DNA of 64,000 nt from Sedimentisphaerales bacterium (GCA_016928975.1 JAFGJR010000179.1:11938-75937), one strand, 5' to 3'; positions 12,566 through 21,818 are shown, counted from the stretch's first letter. Made by a program: numbers and translations. The notes: generated by a model from the letters alone, not told the origin.

Positions 12566-14196
12566 GATACACCTCCACCTGCCAATCGCACAGTTGTCGG
12601 ATTGAAAAGGTCGATCATTCGAGCGGCGCCGGAGGGCTCGACGCCGAACATGACCGGCTTGCAGCCGAGACGACGAATCTTCTGGAGCGTCGCGCCGACC
12701 TTGTCGTCATTGCCGCCCAACTGCACGACAGTCAGACGGTCGGCGAGCATGCGTGCCGTAGCCACCGGGTCGATGCCGTGGCCGATCCAGGCCGGCATGT
12801 CTCCGTAGACGCCAATCCGCCGGCTTCGATCTCGGCAGGACCTCAAGATCTCATCTGGTGCGCCGTGCTCTTGCGTACCGGCAATCGCCAGGCAGATGTC
12901 GTACTCATCGCAGAGCTTCTCGACGGTGTCGAGCATGGCTACCGGCGACTCCGCGATGATGGCTTCGATACCCATCTTTCGGACGAATCCAAATGTGCCG
13001 CGCCGGGCTGCCTCGTCGGTCGGGATCTGGTCCACGCGATAGGTCAGCAGTCGCACGCCGGCGGCATCCAGCTTCAATCGCACCTGCTCCATTTCTTTGG
13101 GGCTGAGTCGTCCGTCGAAGGGCTTACCGATATCGTTGCTGACGATTTGCGTGCTCCAGGCCCCGATATGCAGCAGACCAAGCCCCGCGGCCTTATCGAT
13201 GGCCTCAAAGAGCGTCAGGTCTTTCGACTCGCATCCGAGCCGCCAGCCGAGTTGTTCCTGTGCGCGGATGGCCGGCGTCAATCTCGCGCTGGGCGTCGTG
13301 GGTCCAGGCAGGTCGCCCAGGATGAACTGAGTGGCCGCGAGGTAGAACTGGAGCATCTTCGGGTCCCAGAAGACGTAAGGGTTGTGCGCGAAGCAGCAGT
13401 AGAAGACTCGCCCCCGGCCGTACTGGCGCACCCAGGCCAGCGCGTAGTCGTTGTCTGGTCGCTCGATTTTGCCATACGATGGACCCTGGTTCATGTCCGT
13501 CTTGGCCGTGTCGATGCTCAGGAGCACGCGCACGCGGTTTCGCGAATACGGCTCGTGGATGCGGAAGAACTCGTCGCGGTAGTCGAAGCCCTGGCCCGCA
13601 AAGACCTGGTTCACCGGATGCGTGGGGTCGTCCAACTTGATGAACACGTGCTCGTCGCTGGCACGATGGTTGGCGCCTCGGGCACCGAGCATGACGCCGA
13701 ACTCGGGCCAGTCCTCGATCGCGCCGGGCCACTTCGTGAAGGCGACGGATGTCCCGTGCACGCCCATCAGCCCGCCGCCGCCGTAGACGAACTCGACTAA
13801 GCTCTGCCGCAGTACGGGGTCTTCAAAGAGGTTGCCCACGTTGTTGTTCAGGAAGACGGCGTCGAATTGCTTCAGGCTCGCCGGTGCGAAGACCTCTGGG
13901 TCTTTGCTGACCGCGGCCTCGAAAGCGCCGGTCCGCTGGCCCATCAGGGTGAAGGCGACATTTGCCGTCCTGGCGGAGCGGTGGCCGCCGTAGTTGACGT
14001 TGAAGTCGAAGATCAAGAGCTTTCGCGGCTTTCGCGGCGTGGCGAATGCCCTGGCGGGAATCGCCGCTTCGATCCGCTGTTGCTCTTCAGAACCGCCAGT
14101 CTGTCCTCTGACCGAAGGGGCTACAAGCATCGCGGCGGCTGTGGCTGCGCTGCCGAGAAACTCACGTCGAGTGGTGCGATCGTGCATGGGAGTCAT
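12562..14196 (-). CDS. Twin-arginine ThuA-domain protein fused to a xylose-isomerase-like TIM barrel
   Basis: The 544-residue protein begins at 14196 inside an ATGA overlap with the preceding gene, and ends in a GTGA overlap with the following one. A twin-arginine leader (TTRREFLGS) is followed by a ThuA-like glutamine-amidotransferase fold (about 50-275, with [14 protein letters not shown] and [10 protein letters not shown]). A TIM barrel of the xylose isomerase/AP endonuclease 2 type follows (about 305-540, with LLHIGAWST and [11 protein letters not shown]). ThuA proteins were first linked to trehalose use in rhizobia, and TIM-barrel partners are typically sugar epimerases or isomerases. 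The fusion and its neighbours point to processing of an oxidised sugar outside the cytoplasm. This is inference; no substrate is shown. Confidence 0.85.
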   Translation of the reverse strand: MTPMHDRTTRREFLGSAATAAAMLVAPSVRGQTGGSEEQQRIEAAIPARAFATPRKPRKLLIFDFNVNYGGHRSARTANVAFTLMGQRTGAFEAAVSKDPEVFAPASLKQFDAVFLNNNVGNLFEDPVLRQSLVEFVYGGGGLMGVHGTSVAFTKWPGAIEDWPEFGVMLGARGANHRASDEHVFIKLDDPTHPVNQVFAGQGFDYRDEFFRIHEPYSRNRVRVLLSIDTAKTDMNQGPSYGKIERPDNDYALAWVRQYGRGRVFYCCFAHNPYVFWDPKMLQFYLAATQFILGDLPGPTTPSARLTPAIRAQEQLGWRLGCESKDLTLFEAIDKAAGLGLLHIGAWSTQIVSNDIGKPFDGRLSPKEMEQVRLKLDAAGVRLLTYRVDQIPTDEAARRGTFGFVRKMGIEAIIAESPVAMLDTVEKLCDEYDICLAIAGTQEHGAPDEILRSCRDRSRRIGVYGDMPAWIGHGIDPVATARMLADRLTVVQLGGNDDKVGATLQKIRRLGCKPVMFGVEPSGAARMIDLFNPTTVRLAGGGVS

Positions 14197-14921
14197 GCCT
14201 TTCCTTCCGACTTGTTCTCAACCACCGGTGCGGACCGTTCCGGCGGCGTAATGCCCGGCGGCAGCTCCAGGATCCGGATATTGCGGAAGCGGAGGGGAGC
14301 GCCCTCGGATTCCAGGCAGATATAGCCTTTCTTGATTGACGAGTGGCTGATGCCGTTGACGAACTTGCCGTTGACCGCCAGCTTGATCGTGCCGTCCACG
14401 CAGACGATCGTGTAGTTGTTCCACTGGCCCTTGCCTTTGCAGCGGTTCTCGGCGGACTTGCTCCGCTCGCCGCGTGGGTTGTCGGGCTGCGTCTTGATCC
14501 CGCCGGTGCCGAAGACCTCCCCGTGCACGTAGGCGTCGGTCTGATTGTGCTGGACGGCCCATTCGAGCTCCAGGATCTGAATCTCGACGCCCTTGGGCAA
14601 CCGCTTGCCTTCCGGGACGGTCCCCTCGCACCAGACGAAGCAGCCGGAGTTGCCGCCGGCTTCCAGGTGCATCCAGTCCAGTTGCAGGATGAAGTTCTCG
14701 TACTGCCGGTCGGTTCGCATCACGCCGATCGGCTGACCCGTGCACGCGATCATGCCGTCCTGCACCTGCCACGTGTCGCTGTCGGTGTTGACGTTGACCC
14801 AGCCCGACAGGTCCCTGCCGTTGAAAAGGTCCCGAAACTGCGGGAGATCCTGAGCCGGCGCCGTGCCCTCCACGGATAGCACGACACCCACGACGAAGAT
14901 CAGCGTTGCCCATCTGCTCAT
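14193..14921 (-). CDS. Secreted DUF1080 (3-keto-disaccharide hydrolase-type) protein
   Basis: The 242-residue protein has a signal peptide ending near TAPAQ and then a single concanavalin-like beta sandwich of the DUF1080 family. Typical family phrases are visible: [10 protein letters not shown] near the start, NSGCFVW in the middle and [13 protein letters not shown] toward the end. Some DUF1080 members hydrolyse or dehydrate 3-keto-glycosides, which would match a Gfo/Idh oxidoreductase in the same operon making the keto group. GGAGG precedes the ATG at 14921. It is the first gene of a tightly coupled operon with overlapping stop and start codons. Confidence 0.88.
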   Translation of the reverse strand: MSRWATLIFVVGVVLSVEGTAPAQDLPQFRDLFNGRDLSGWVNVNTDSDTWQVQDGMIACTGQPIGVMRTDRQYENFILQLDWMHLEAGGNSGCFVWCEGTVPEGKRLPKGVEIQILELEWAVQHNQTDAYVHGEVFGTGGIKTQPDNPRGERSKSAENRCKGKGQWNNYTIVCVDGTIKLAVNGKFVNGISHSSIKKGYICLESEGAPLRFRNIRILELPPGITPPERSAPVVENKSEGKA

Positions 14922-15198
14922 GGCGGTTCCTCCATCATCAATACACTGTACCGTTCATGGAAGCTCGAAGCACTCACAGCACTCCGGGCCGTCAGTGTAA
15001 AGCCAACCGGCTCGGAACTCAATGGGCTGTTGCGCGAAGTCGGTCCCGCCCGCGTCAGGAAAAGAGGCGTGCTTCTGCCCTGTGGACAGCAAAAAATGGC
15101 AACTCCTGAAACGCCTCAGCCGCCAATCGCGTCTACTGAATAGGGCGCAAGCTGTCAGAAGGGGAAACGGCAGCCGCTTGCGCTGCGTGACGTTTCAA
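14922..15198 (+). other. Divergent intergenic region, no gene seen
   Basis: This 277-base gap separates the minus-strand DUF1080 operon from the plus-strand sigma factor gene. It must hold promoters for both directions, but I could not pick out a convincing -35/-10 pair on either strand, and there is no clear ribosome binding site before the sigma factor. Confidence 0.3.
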
Positions 15199-16530
15199 AT
15201 GGCGGAAGAGCTGAATATCCAGGCGATCCGGCAGGCACAGGCCGGGAATATGCAGAGCCTTTCGGCTGTGGCCGAGCAGGTCCGGCAGAAGGTCTATACG
15301 TATATCTACCGTCTGACCCTTAACTACCATCTGACCCAGGACCTGACTCAAGAGACGGTCCTGGAGATGATAAGGACTCTTGGTCAGCTCAACGTGCCCC
15401 ACATGAATGGTTTCTGGGCCTGGGTCTTCCGTACCGCCCTCGGCAAGGTTCAGCACCACTTTCGTCCCCAGGGCGCCCGGCGCGTGGAGCTAAGAACGAC
15501 GGCCGACACTGGCGCGTTGGAATCCCGTGTCGCCGAAGACAACGATCCCGCGGATGCTGTCGTCAACGAAGAGATCAAGGATGCGGTGCTGAGCGCCATG
15601 CTGGCCATCAAGTGCAGATACCGCAATATCCTGGTTCTGCGCTGTCTTGACAATCTGTCCTATGGCCAGATTGCCGGAATCATGGGCGGCAGCGAGCTCA
15701 AGGCCCGGCTGTTGTTCTGCCGGGCCAAACACTCGCTGAGAAGCCAACTGGAACGACATGGTCTCAAGCGTGATTCCCTGCTCGCCGCCCTGGCCATTTT
15801 CGCCGGCCTGACGGTGCGAAGCGGGAAGAAAGCAGCCGCCAAAGAGGTGGTTTTGCCCAGTTCTCTGGAAGCGGGATTGGGCCTCAGCTTCGCGGGTTTG
15901 ATGAGCGTGAAAGCAGCATTGGCCGCAGTCTGCGTATTCTGCCTGGCAGGTTTCATGGCCAGGATGGTGAAACCAGAGCCCAGCGCACGCATGGGCGTCC
16001 AGGAACTCTACGCCCCTCTGTATGCGTTATTCGAGCGCGAGGAATTCGTGAAACCATCCCACGTGATCGGGGTGCGCGACCCTGATAGAAACGGCTTTCT
16101 GGTCATCGATCAGGACCGTCCCCGGACGCCGGTCCAACGATTGCCTGCGGATCAAATCCACATCGATCTGGTGAACCAGCCGCGCATGGGCCTCGTGCTG
16201 TCCAAGGGCCATTGGATCGAGGTCGGCTTTGACGGACCGCTTCGTGATGGCCCCGGTCCGGACATTCTGCTGCGCGAGTGGGGCTGCCGCGGCACCATCG
16301 CGGTCTTCTTGACGGACGGCAGGGGCCAATCGTTCACGTTGCCTCCCCCTCAGTGCTGGCGGCTGGGTATCTGCCGGAACGAACATATCATCGACTATGA
16401 CCTGGATGGATTGGATCTGCCTTTTGAACCGCGTGCGGTGCGTCTCCATGGGCTCTTCGACCGCTTCGGTCGCCACCACGGTGTTGAATTCCTCGAAGTC
16501 CGGGCACGCATCCTGCGAACCGAACGTTGA
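15199..16530 (+). CDS. ECF-type sigma factor with transmembrane segment and C-terminal beta-rich domain
   Basis: The 443-residue frame starts at 15199 (GTG at 15187 is possible); neither has a good ribosome binding site. Residues about 10-90 look like sigma region 2 (LTQDLTQETVLEMIRTL, FWAWVFRTAL) and about 120-185 like region 4 (LRCLDNLSYGQIAGIMGG as the helix-turn-helix). A Lys-rich linker and one membrane helix (about 235-260, ALAAVCVFCLAGF) follow. The last 170 residues form an apparently beta-rich domain with WIEVGFDGP, AVFLTDGRG and LPFEPRAVRLHG. Such tails recur on Phycisphaerae sigma factors and may act as a built-in sensor in place of a separate anti-sigma factor. Three secreted paralogues follow directly and are candidate targets. 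Confidence 0.78.
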   Translation: MAEELNIQAIRQAQAGNMQSLSAVAEQVRQKVYTYIYRLTLNYHLTQDLTQETVLEMIRTLGQLNVPHMNGFWAWVFRTALGKVQHHFRPQGARRVELRTTADTGALESRVAEDNDPADAVVNEEIKDAVLSAMLAIKCRYRNILVLRCLDNLSYGQIAGIMGGSELKARLLFCRAKHSLRSQLERHGLKRDSLLAALAIFAGLTVRSGKKAAAKEVVLPSSLEAGLGLSFAGLMSVKAALAAVCVFCLAGFMARMVKPEPSARMGVQELYAPLYALFEREEFVKPSHVIGVRDPDRNGFLVIDQDRPRTPVQRLPADQIHIDLVNQPRMGLVLSKGHWIEVGFDGPLRDGPGPDILLREWGCRGTIAVFLTDGRGQSFTLPPPQCWRLGICRNEHIIDYDLDGLDLPFEPRAVRLHGLFDRFGRHHGVEFLEVRARILRTER

Positions 16531-16617
16531 TCCATCTCTTTTGAAACAAATCTCTTTTTGCGGGATGACCACAGTAGACAGAGCCGGTAGTGTTCTCTCG
16601 GCCAAAGGAGATGCTCT

Positions 16618-17571
16618 ATGCAACGAGAATACGGGACAAGGTATTGGATGGTGACCCTATTCTCAGTCGGGTGCGTCCAGGCGTTCGCCGAACCGTTCGC
16701 CGTGGGACCGTACCTGGGACAGACCCCGCCCGGGCCTATCGCTCAGGTCTTTGCCCCAGGGCTGATCTGCGATACCCGGCCTCACAAGGGGGAAGGACAT
16801 GGACACTTCTCTGCGGATGGCAACACCTTCTGTTATAACGCCCTTGGGTATGTCTATATCACAGAAAACACGGACCAGGGCTGGACGAGGCCTCAGCGCA
16901 TAGAGAGTATTCCACACAACTCATTCTCGTGCTGCCTGTCTCCGGATGCCAATAGTGTCTACGTCTTCATGTGCGGCTCGTCAGCCAAATCGACACCGAA
17001 CAGCAACGATCCGTACAAAGGCTGGAGTCTCCATCGCTGCATGCGCGCACCCCAGGGATGGTCTTTGCCGAAGGAGTTAGGCCCGCCCTTCACCTCCTCG
17101 GGTCAGGGGTGGGGATTCTCTGTGGCGGCGAATAACAGTGTCTATTTCTGGGGCAGCAAAATACCATACGGACGAGGCTGCTTCTGGGTGGCCCCTTTTG
17201 TGGACAACACCTGGCCTCGCGCTATAAAGATCCCTGTGGATAATACGGCCGGCGGCCTCAAAGGCCACCATCCGGGAATTGCTCCGGATGAGTCCTTCAT
17301 GGTATTCTACTCCAAGCGACCGGGGGCACCGGGTGGAACGGAAACGGACCTGTACCTGATCCTGCGACGGCCGGATGGGACCTGGACCAAACCACGGAAC
17401 ATGGGTCCTCGAATCAATACCGGGTATTTTGAATTCGGAGCGAGAATCTCCCCGGACAAGAAATACATGTTCTTCACTCGCAGTAACGGATGGTTCGAGA
17501 ATTCGAGTCGCGACACGTCCGACATCTATTGGGTGGAACTCAAGGAATATCTGCCCGAATCCTATAGATAG
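16618..17571 (+). CDS. Secreted PD40/WD40-like beta-propeller protein, tandem paralogue 1
   Basis: The 317-residue protein starts at 16618 after AAAGGAG. A signal peptide ends near EPFA. It then carries the motif shared by all three neighbours: PYLGQTPPGP, FAPGLI, FSADGNTFCY, and near the end ISPDKKYMFFTRSNGW and the C-terminus YLPESYR. Repeated S/APDxS/NxxxF phrases are typical of PD40 beta-propeller blades, as seen in TolB-like and surface proteins. It most resembles paralogue 3 in loop content (both have GAPGGTETDLYL). No catalytic residues are recognisable. It follows the membrane-anchored sigma factor by 87 bases and heads a three-gene array. Confidence 0.75.
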   Translation: MQREYGTRYWMVTLFSVGCVQAFAEPFAVGPYLGQTPPGPIAQVFAPGLICDTRPHKGEGHGHFSADGNTFCYNALGYVYITENTDQGWTRPQRIESIPHNSFSCCLSPDANSVYVFMCGSSAKSTPNSNDPYKGWSLHRCMRAPQGWSLPKELGPPFTSSGQGWGFSVAANNSVYFWGSKIPYGRGCFWVAPFVDNTWPRAIKIPVDNTAGGLKGHHPGIAPDESFMVFYSKRPGAPGGTETDLYLILRRPDGTWTKPRNMGPRINTGYFEFGARISPDKKYMFFTRSNGWFENSSRDTSDIYWVELKEYLPESYR

Positions 17572-17609
17572 CCTGGAGGAATATCCGTCGAGTGAAAAGG
17601 AGATTTACT

Positions 17610-18530
17610 ATGAAGCAGACAAAGGATTTCATTGTGACGCTCATGGTTTTCTTTGGGATGGGCTCCATCGGCCTGTGCACCGAGCCTTTTGCTGTAGGCC
17701 CCTACCTGGGACAGACTCCACCCGGGCCCGTCGCTCAGGTCTTTGCCCCCGGACTGATCAGCGATACGCGGCCGCAAGTGTGGGAATCCAATGGAAACTT
17801 TTCTGCGGATGGGAACACATTCTGTTATGTCCGCAATTCTGTCCACCGTTCTCCCGGAGAGGGGAGTTTTTTTATCACGGAAAACACGAACCAGGGTTGG
17901 ACAGCACCTAAGCTCATAGCAAGTATTAGAGAGGAACATGCGGCTTGGGGGCCCTGTCTGTCTCCGGATGCCAACAGTATTTACTTCACCTTCGCCTTTG
18001 TGGAACCGGTGTCCAAACGCAACATATATCGCAGTGATCGGACGGCACACGGATGGACCGAGCCACAGAGCCTCGGACCGCCACTCAGTTCTCCGGATCC
18101 CGAACTTACCTGCTCTATCGCAGCGAACAACAGTATCTACATCCTTCGTGGAGGTAGAGATGGAGTTTTTTGCGCTCCTTATGAAAACGGTACATGGTCC
18201 CGGGTCATCAATATCCCAGTGAAAGGGTGCGATCCGGGGCCTGCCCCGGATGAGTCATTCATGGTAGTCGCCGACAAGGATAAGCCGGGAGGGTATGGGC
18301 ATTTCGACCTGAACCTGATCTTACGTTTGCCGGATGGGACCTGGTCCATACCTCGTAATCTTGGCCCAAAGGTCAATTCCTCGTATATTGAATTCGGACC
18401 GAGGATCTCCCCGGACAAGAAGTATCTGTTCTTCAACCGCAGCAACGGCTGGGATCCAAGGAAACACAGCGTGCGTTCGTACATCTATTGGGTGGAACTC
18501 AAGGAATATCTACCGGAATCCTATCGATAG
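17610..18530 (+). CDS. Secreted PD40/WD40-like beta-propeller protein, tandem paralogue 2
   Basis: The 306-residue protein starts at 17610, where AAAAGGAG precedes the ATG; a GTG at 17592 lies upstream of that site and is not favoured. The product begins MKQTKDFIVTLMVFFG, a signal peptide. It keeps the family motifs PYLGQTPPGP, FSADGNTFCY, LSPDANSIYF and YLPESYR, but is the most divergent of the three in the middle: paralogue 1 and 3 phrases such as GAPGGTETDLYL are replaced by GGYGHFDLNLIL. The 38-base spacing to its neighbours suggests co-transcription. Function unknown; a binding or structural role in the envelope is the safest inference. Confidence 0.75.
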   Translation: MKQTKDFIVTLMVFFGMGSIGLCTEPFAVGPYLGQTPPGPVAQVFAPGLISDTRPQVWESNGNFSADGNTFCYVRNSVHRSPGEGSFFITENTNQGWTAPKLIASIREEHAAWGPCLSPDANSIYFTFAFVEPVSKRNIYRSDRTAHGWTEPQSLGPPLSSPDPELTCSIAANNSIYILRGGRDGVFCAPYENGTWSRVINIPVKGCDPGPAPDESFMVVADKDKPGGYGHFDLNLILRLPDGTWSIPRNLGPKVNSSYIEFGPRISPDKKYLFFNRSNGWDPRKHSVRSYIYWVELKEYLPESYR

Positions 18531-18568
18531 CTTGAAGAAGCATCGAGCGAGTGAAAAGGGGATCTGCC

Positions 18569-19471
18569 ATGAAGCAGATCAAGAATCAGATTGCGGCGCT
18601 CATGGTCTTATTGTCGATTAGCTCCGTTGGCCTATGCGCAGAACCGTTAGCCAAGGGGCCGTATTTCGGACAGACGCCGCCCGGACCTGTAGCTCAAATC
18701 TTTGCCCCGGAGCTGATCTGTGATACACGGCCACACCAGTGGGAATCCCCAGGGCAGTTCTCTGCTGACGGGAACACCTTTTGTTTCTGCCGGTGTGGGT
18801 ATGTTTATATCACAGAGAAGAGGGACGAGGGCTGGACAGCACTCAAGCGTATTGAGAGCATTCCATACAAGACCGGGTCGGTTTGTCTGTCTCCGGATGC
18901 CAATACCGTCTACTTCATATACAGCTACGATCCGTCCAGACCCTACAGTCTTCATCGCTGCATGCGCACGTCTCAGGGATGGTCTTTGCCGCAGGAATTG
19001 GGGCCCCCTTTCAGCACCTCGGGAGCGTATGGTGGATTCTCCGTGGCAGCGGACAATAGTGTCTACTTCACTGCCGGCCGAGGGAATTTCCGGGTTGCCC
19101 CTTTTGTGGGCGGCGCCTGGCCTCAGGTTGTCGAGATCCCTGTGGAGCAGGGCGGCCTAAAAGGCTGCTGTCCAGGAATTGCCCCGGATGGCTCCTTCAT
19201 GGTATTCTACTCCATTCGACCGGGAGCACCGGGCGGAACGGAAACAGATCTGTACCTCACCCTGCGACGGCCGGATGGATCCTGGACCAAACCCCGCAAT
19301 ATGGGGCCTCGAATCAATTCCAGGCATTATGAGCACGGAGCGAGGATCTCCCCCGACAAGAAATACATGTTCTTCAATCGCAGCAACGGGTGGAATCAAA
19401 ATCGCGCTACCGATACGGCTGACATCTACTGGGTGGAACTCAAGGAACATCTGCCCGAATCGTATCGATAA
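18569..19471 (+). CDS. Secreted PD40/WD40-like beta-propeller protein, tandem paralogue 3
   Basis: The 300-residue protein starts at 18569 (AAAAGGGG before the ATG) with MKQIKNQIAALMVLL, nearly the same leader as paralogue 2. It contains PYFGQTPPGP, FSADGNTFCF, LSPDANTVYF and ISPDKKYMFFNRSNGW, and ends HLPESYR. Conservation of the extreme N- and C-termini among the three copies with variable middles points to tandem duplication followed by divergence of the propeller face. Nothing indicates an enzyme. A small membrane protein gene follows 33 bases later. Confidence 0.75.
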   Translation: MKQIKNQIAALMVLLSISSVGLCAEPLAKGPYFGQTPPGPVAQIFAPELICDTRPHQWESPGQFSADGNTFCFCRCGYVYITEKRDEGWTALKRIESIPYKTGSVCLSPDANTVYFIYSYDPSRPYSLHRCMRTSQGWSLPQELGPPFSTSGAYGGFSVAADNSVYFTAGRGNFRVAPFVGGAWPQVVEIPVEQGGLKGCCPGIAPDGSFMVFYSIRPGAPGGTETDLYLTLRRPDGSWTKPRNMGPRINSRHYEHGARISPDKKYMFFNRSNGWNQNRATDTADIYWVELKEHLPESYR

Positions 19472-19504
19472 CCTGAACCAATCGCCGACAGAATTTGAGA
19501 GAGT

Positions 19505-19966
19505 ATGTTGATGCGAGTGTTTCTTCTTTGCGCCGTAGGGAACGTGTCCTCGCCGCGGACAGTCATCTCGGCGATGACATATGCCGGATTTGTCCTGAAT
19601 GTGTGGGCGCTTGGCACGCTGATAAGATGCCGTCCGCCGCTCGGATGCGACGGCTCCGCACATTATTCGTCCGGCCTCTGGGAGCACCATGTAATACGCT
19701 TGGTGCAGGTGATGGTCGTCCTGAGCGTCTTCGATCTGGTGTGCACTCTTTTCCATCGTGATCTGGGTAGTCTCTGGGAGCTCAATCCGCTGGCCGTGCC
19801 CCTATTGACACACGGGCCGAGCGTCGTGGTGTTCAAGCTGAGCCTGACTGTCGGCGCAGCTATCGTCTTCCTCGTGGCTCGGTCTTGTCGCCTGGCCCAG
19901 GTTGGTTGCTGGTGGGTTGTCGTTGCCTATACCATCCTTATTCTCCGCTGGAACAACTGCTATTGA
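19505..19966 (+). CDS. Small membrane protein, DUF5658-like
   Basis: The 153-residue protein has about four hydrophobic helices. The central stretch FDLVCTLFHRDLGSLWELNP followed by a hydrophobic FKLSLTVGAAIVFLVA matches the pattern I associate with DUF5658, a family of small predicted membrane proteins of unknown function. The start at 19505 has only a weak GAGAG site. Its 3' end overlaps the converging frame of the sigma/peptidase fusion by 29 bases. It could be co-transcribed with the three propeller genes, but no functional link is visible. Confidence 0.6.
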   Translation: MLMRVFLLCAVGNVSSPRTVISAMTYAGFVLNVWALGTLIRCRPPLGCDGSAHYSSGLWEHHVIRLVQVMVVLSVFDLVCTLFHRDLGSLWELNPLAVPLLTHGPSVVVFKLSLTVGAAIVFLVARSCRLAQVGCWWVVVAYTILILRWNNCY

Positions 19967-21137
19967 TGACTGTGTTACATAGCAGTCTCATGTTTTGCAG
20001 ATTCAGCACGGCAAAAGATATAGTCACGAGGGGATTGTGGATTGTTGATCCCGGCTCATTCGAGCCGGCCGAAGCGGGACCAGCCACGGGCGGGCCAGTA
20101 GACATAATCCACCCGGCCGATGATGACGGCGTACGGAATGGGGCCGTACCAGCGGCTGTCGGCGGATGGAAGACGACGATGTCGCCGCGCTGCGGCCGGG
20201 CGCGGCGGTAGGCCGTCTTATCCACGAGGATGCGATCATTGACGCCGATGGTGGGCCGCATGGAAGCGGCAGAGACCCGGAAGGCCTGGAACAGACTGCT
20301 GCGGACGTGCAGAGCGAAGCCGAGACAATTGCTCATCACCAGCAGACCCAGCAGCAGATACACGACGGGCTGGTTGTACGTCTTCAATTCGTAATCGGGT
20401 CTCGTCAGGGCGGCGACCCGATATGCGTCCCATGCGCCGACCAGCGTCAGGCCCAGACTCGCCGCCACGACCAGCACTCCGAACGCTACGGTCGGGAGCG
20501 GACCGGCAAAGGCGAGAAGTAGAATCGACACCGAAATCGCCGCGCTGAACGCCACGCTGAAAATCAGGCCTCGGACCAGCCGGCCGGCGTACACCTGCCC
20601 CAGCCCCACCATGATGAAAGAAAGAAGCGCCGCCAGCTTGTCTCGCGCGCGGCTGACTCTCGATTTGACCGTTCCCAGTCGTACCCCTTCGATCTGGGCG
20701 ATCTGCTCGTAGGGCAGATGCTCGAATTCGGCCAGGACGAAGGCGGTCCGCTGTTCGAGCGGGAGAGCCAACAGTTCCCGGTCCAGGGCGGCGAGGAATT
20801 CGTGTCGGGCGACGAGGTCCTCCGGTCTGTCCGGTCCCGTCCTTTCGGGCGGCTCCGCCATGCAGAGCGGCCTTTTCTTCCGGACGGCGTTGACGCTCTT
20901 GTTCCGGGCGATGGTGAACAGCCAGGTGGAGAACCGGCTTCGGGCCGGATCGAACGTCCTCAGCTTCCCGTACGCCGTCAAGAAGACTTCCTGCGCGAGG
21001 TCCTCGCAGGTTTGGTCGTCCCCGGTGACATTGCGGACCATCCGCATCACCGGCCCGGCGTAGCGATCGACGAGCCGCCGGAACGACTCCCCATCCCCCT
21101 CCAGGACACGCCGGATAATGTCGGATTCCTGTGCCAT
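19938..21137 (-). CDS. ECF sigma factor fused to a degenerate signal peptidase I module (frameshifted 3' end)
   Basis: The 399-residue frame begins at 21137. Residues 1-160 are an ordinary ECF sigma factor: region 2 with CEDLAQEVFLTAY and WLFTIARN, region 4 with LEQRTAFVLAEFEHLPYEQI and GTVKSRVSRARDKL. Without a linker it runs into LLSFIMVGLGQVYAG, two to four membrane helices, and a signal peptidase I box B (SMRPT) and box C (RGDIVVF). The next sequence, DSRWYGPIPYAVIIGRV, is the tail of box E, but it lies in another frame (stop at 20056). Box D with the catalytic Lys and the GDN motif are absent. The reading frame instead continues into an unrelated tail to 19938. The sigma part may work; the peptidase part cannot. 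Confidence 0.7.
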   Translation of the reverse strand: MAQESDIIRRVLEGDGESFRRLVDRYAGPVMRMVRNVTGDDQTCEDLAQEVFLTAYGKLRTFDPARSRFSTWLFTIARNKSVNAVRKKRPLCMAEPPERTGPDRPEDLVARHEFLAALDRELLALPLEQRTAFVLAEFEHLPYEQIAQIEGVRLGTVKSRVSRARDKLAALLSFIMVGLGQVYAGRLVRGLIFSVAFSAAISVSILLLAFAGPLPTVAFGVLVVAASLGLTLVGAWDAYRVAALTRPDYELKTYNQPVVYLLLGLLVMSNCLGFALHVRSSLFQAFRVSAASMRPTIGVNDRILVDKTAYRRARPQRGDIVVFHPPTAAGTAPFRTPSSSAGWIMSTGPPVAGPASAGSNEPGSTIHNPLVTISFAVLNLQNMRLLCNTVINSSCSSGE

Positions 21138-21584
21138 TGGGCCCACAACGCACGCCTGCATTTGCCCTGTTATACAAGCAGGTCGCCGGGAAGTTCCACA
21201 GAATCGGTGGGTCAGCGGCAGACAGAGGGATGTCACAGGGGAGCACTCCTGGGCCTGCGGTTGCTTTGCGTCCACGGCGGGTCGGGACGAGAAGGTGATT
21301 CGGGAATACATCCGGCGGCAGGAGCAGGAGGATCGTCGCCCGGATCAGATGAAGACGTTCGACCAACCGCCACTGACGAATCCAATCGCGGGCAGAGCGT
21401 GTATGCCTGATGCCGGGATTCTCGCGACAGAATCCTATTGACGTTCCTCAAGCCGTCTGGACAATGCACAAAATGGGCATGGGCCGGCGCCACGCGTGAT
21501 TCCGGGTGTCCGGCGCGCCCTGGAGCCGAGGGTCGATCCGTAGCGGCCGTCGGTCGCTGAGAAACGGACGAATGGAGGTACGAA
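21138..21584 (+). other. Intergenic region upstream of DUF2188 gene
   Basis: This 447-base stretch lies between the divergent sigma-fusion gene (minus) and the DUF2188 gene (plus). Open frames crossing it show no recognisable protein features. No promoter pair stood out on either strand. It may contain decayed sequence. Confidence 0.3.
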
Positions 21585-21818
21585 ATGGCCGAGCGCGTGA
21601 CCTACCACGTGATGCCCGGCGAGCACGGCGGCTGGAATGTCCAGCAGGAGAACTCGGGCAAAGTTGTCAGCAGCCATCCGTCAAGGACGGAGGCGATCCT
21701 TGCCGGACGGGACATGGCCAAGACTCATGAGTACAGTCTGCTCGTTGTGCATGATCGGGACGGCAAAGCCGAGAGACAATACACCTATGGCCGCCACCCC
21801 GGCGGGGACCGAGGGTAG
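21585..21818 (+). CDS. DUF2188-family small protein
   Basis: The 77-residue protein starts at 21585 after a strong GGAGG. It reads as one DUF2188 domain: a beta hairpin (YHVMPGEHGGWNV, then NSGKVVSSHPSRTEAI), a helix (AILAGRDMAKT) and a final strand (SLLVVHDRDGK). The GW and HDRDG motifs are the usual family landmarks. Function is not established for the family. It stands upstream of the DNA glycosylase gene with a 116-base gap. Confidence 0.75.
   Translation: MAERVTYHVMPGEHGGWNVQQENSGKVVSSHPSRTEAILAGRDMAKTHEYSLLVVHDRDGKAERQYTYGRHPGGDRG

Noticed and set aside
20051..20068. CCGGCTC-ATTC-GAGCCGG hairpin as a terminator
   Set aside because: The stem overlaps the probable ancestral stop codon of the peptidase module and no T tract follows, so I did not list it as a terminator.
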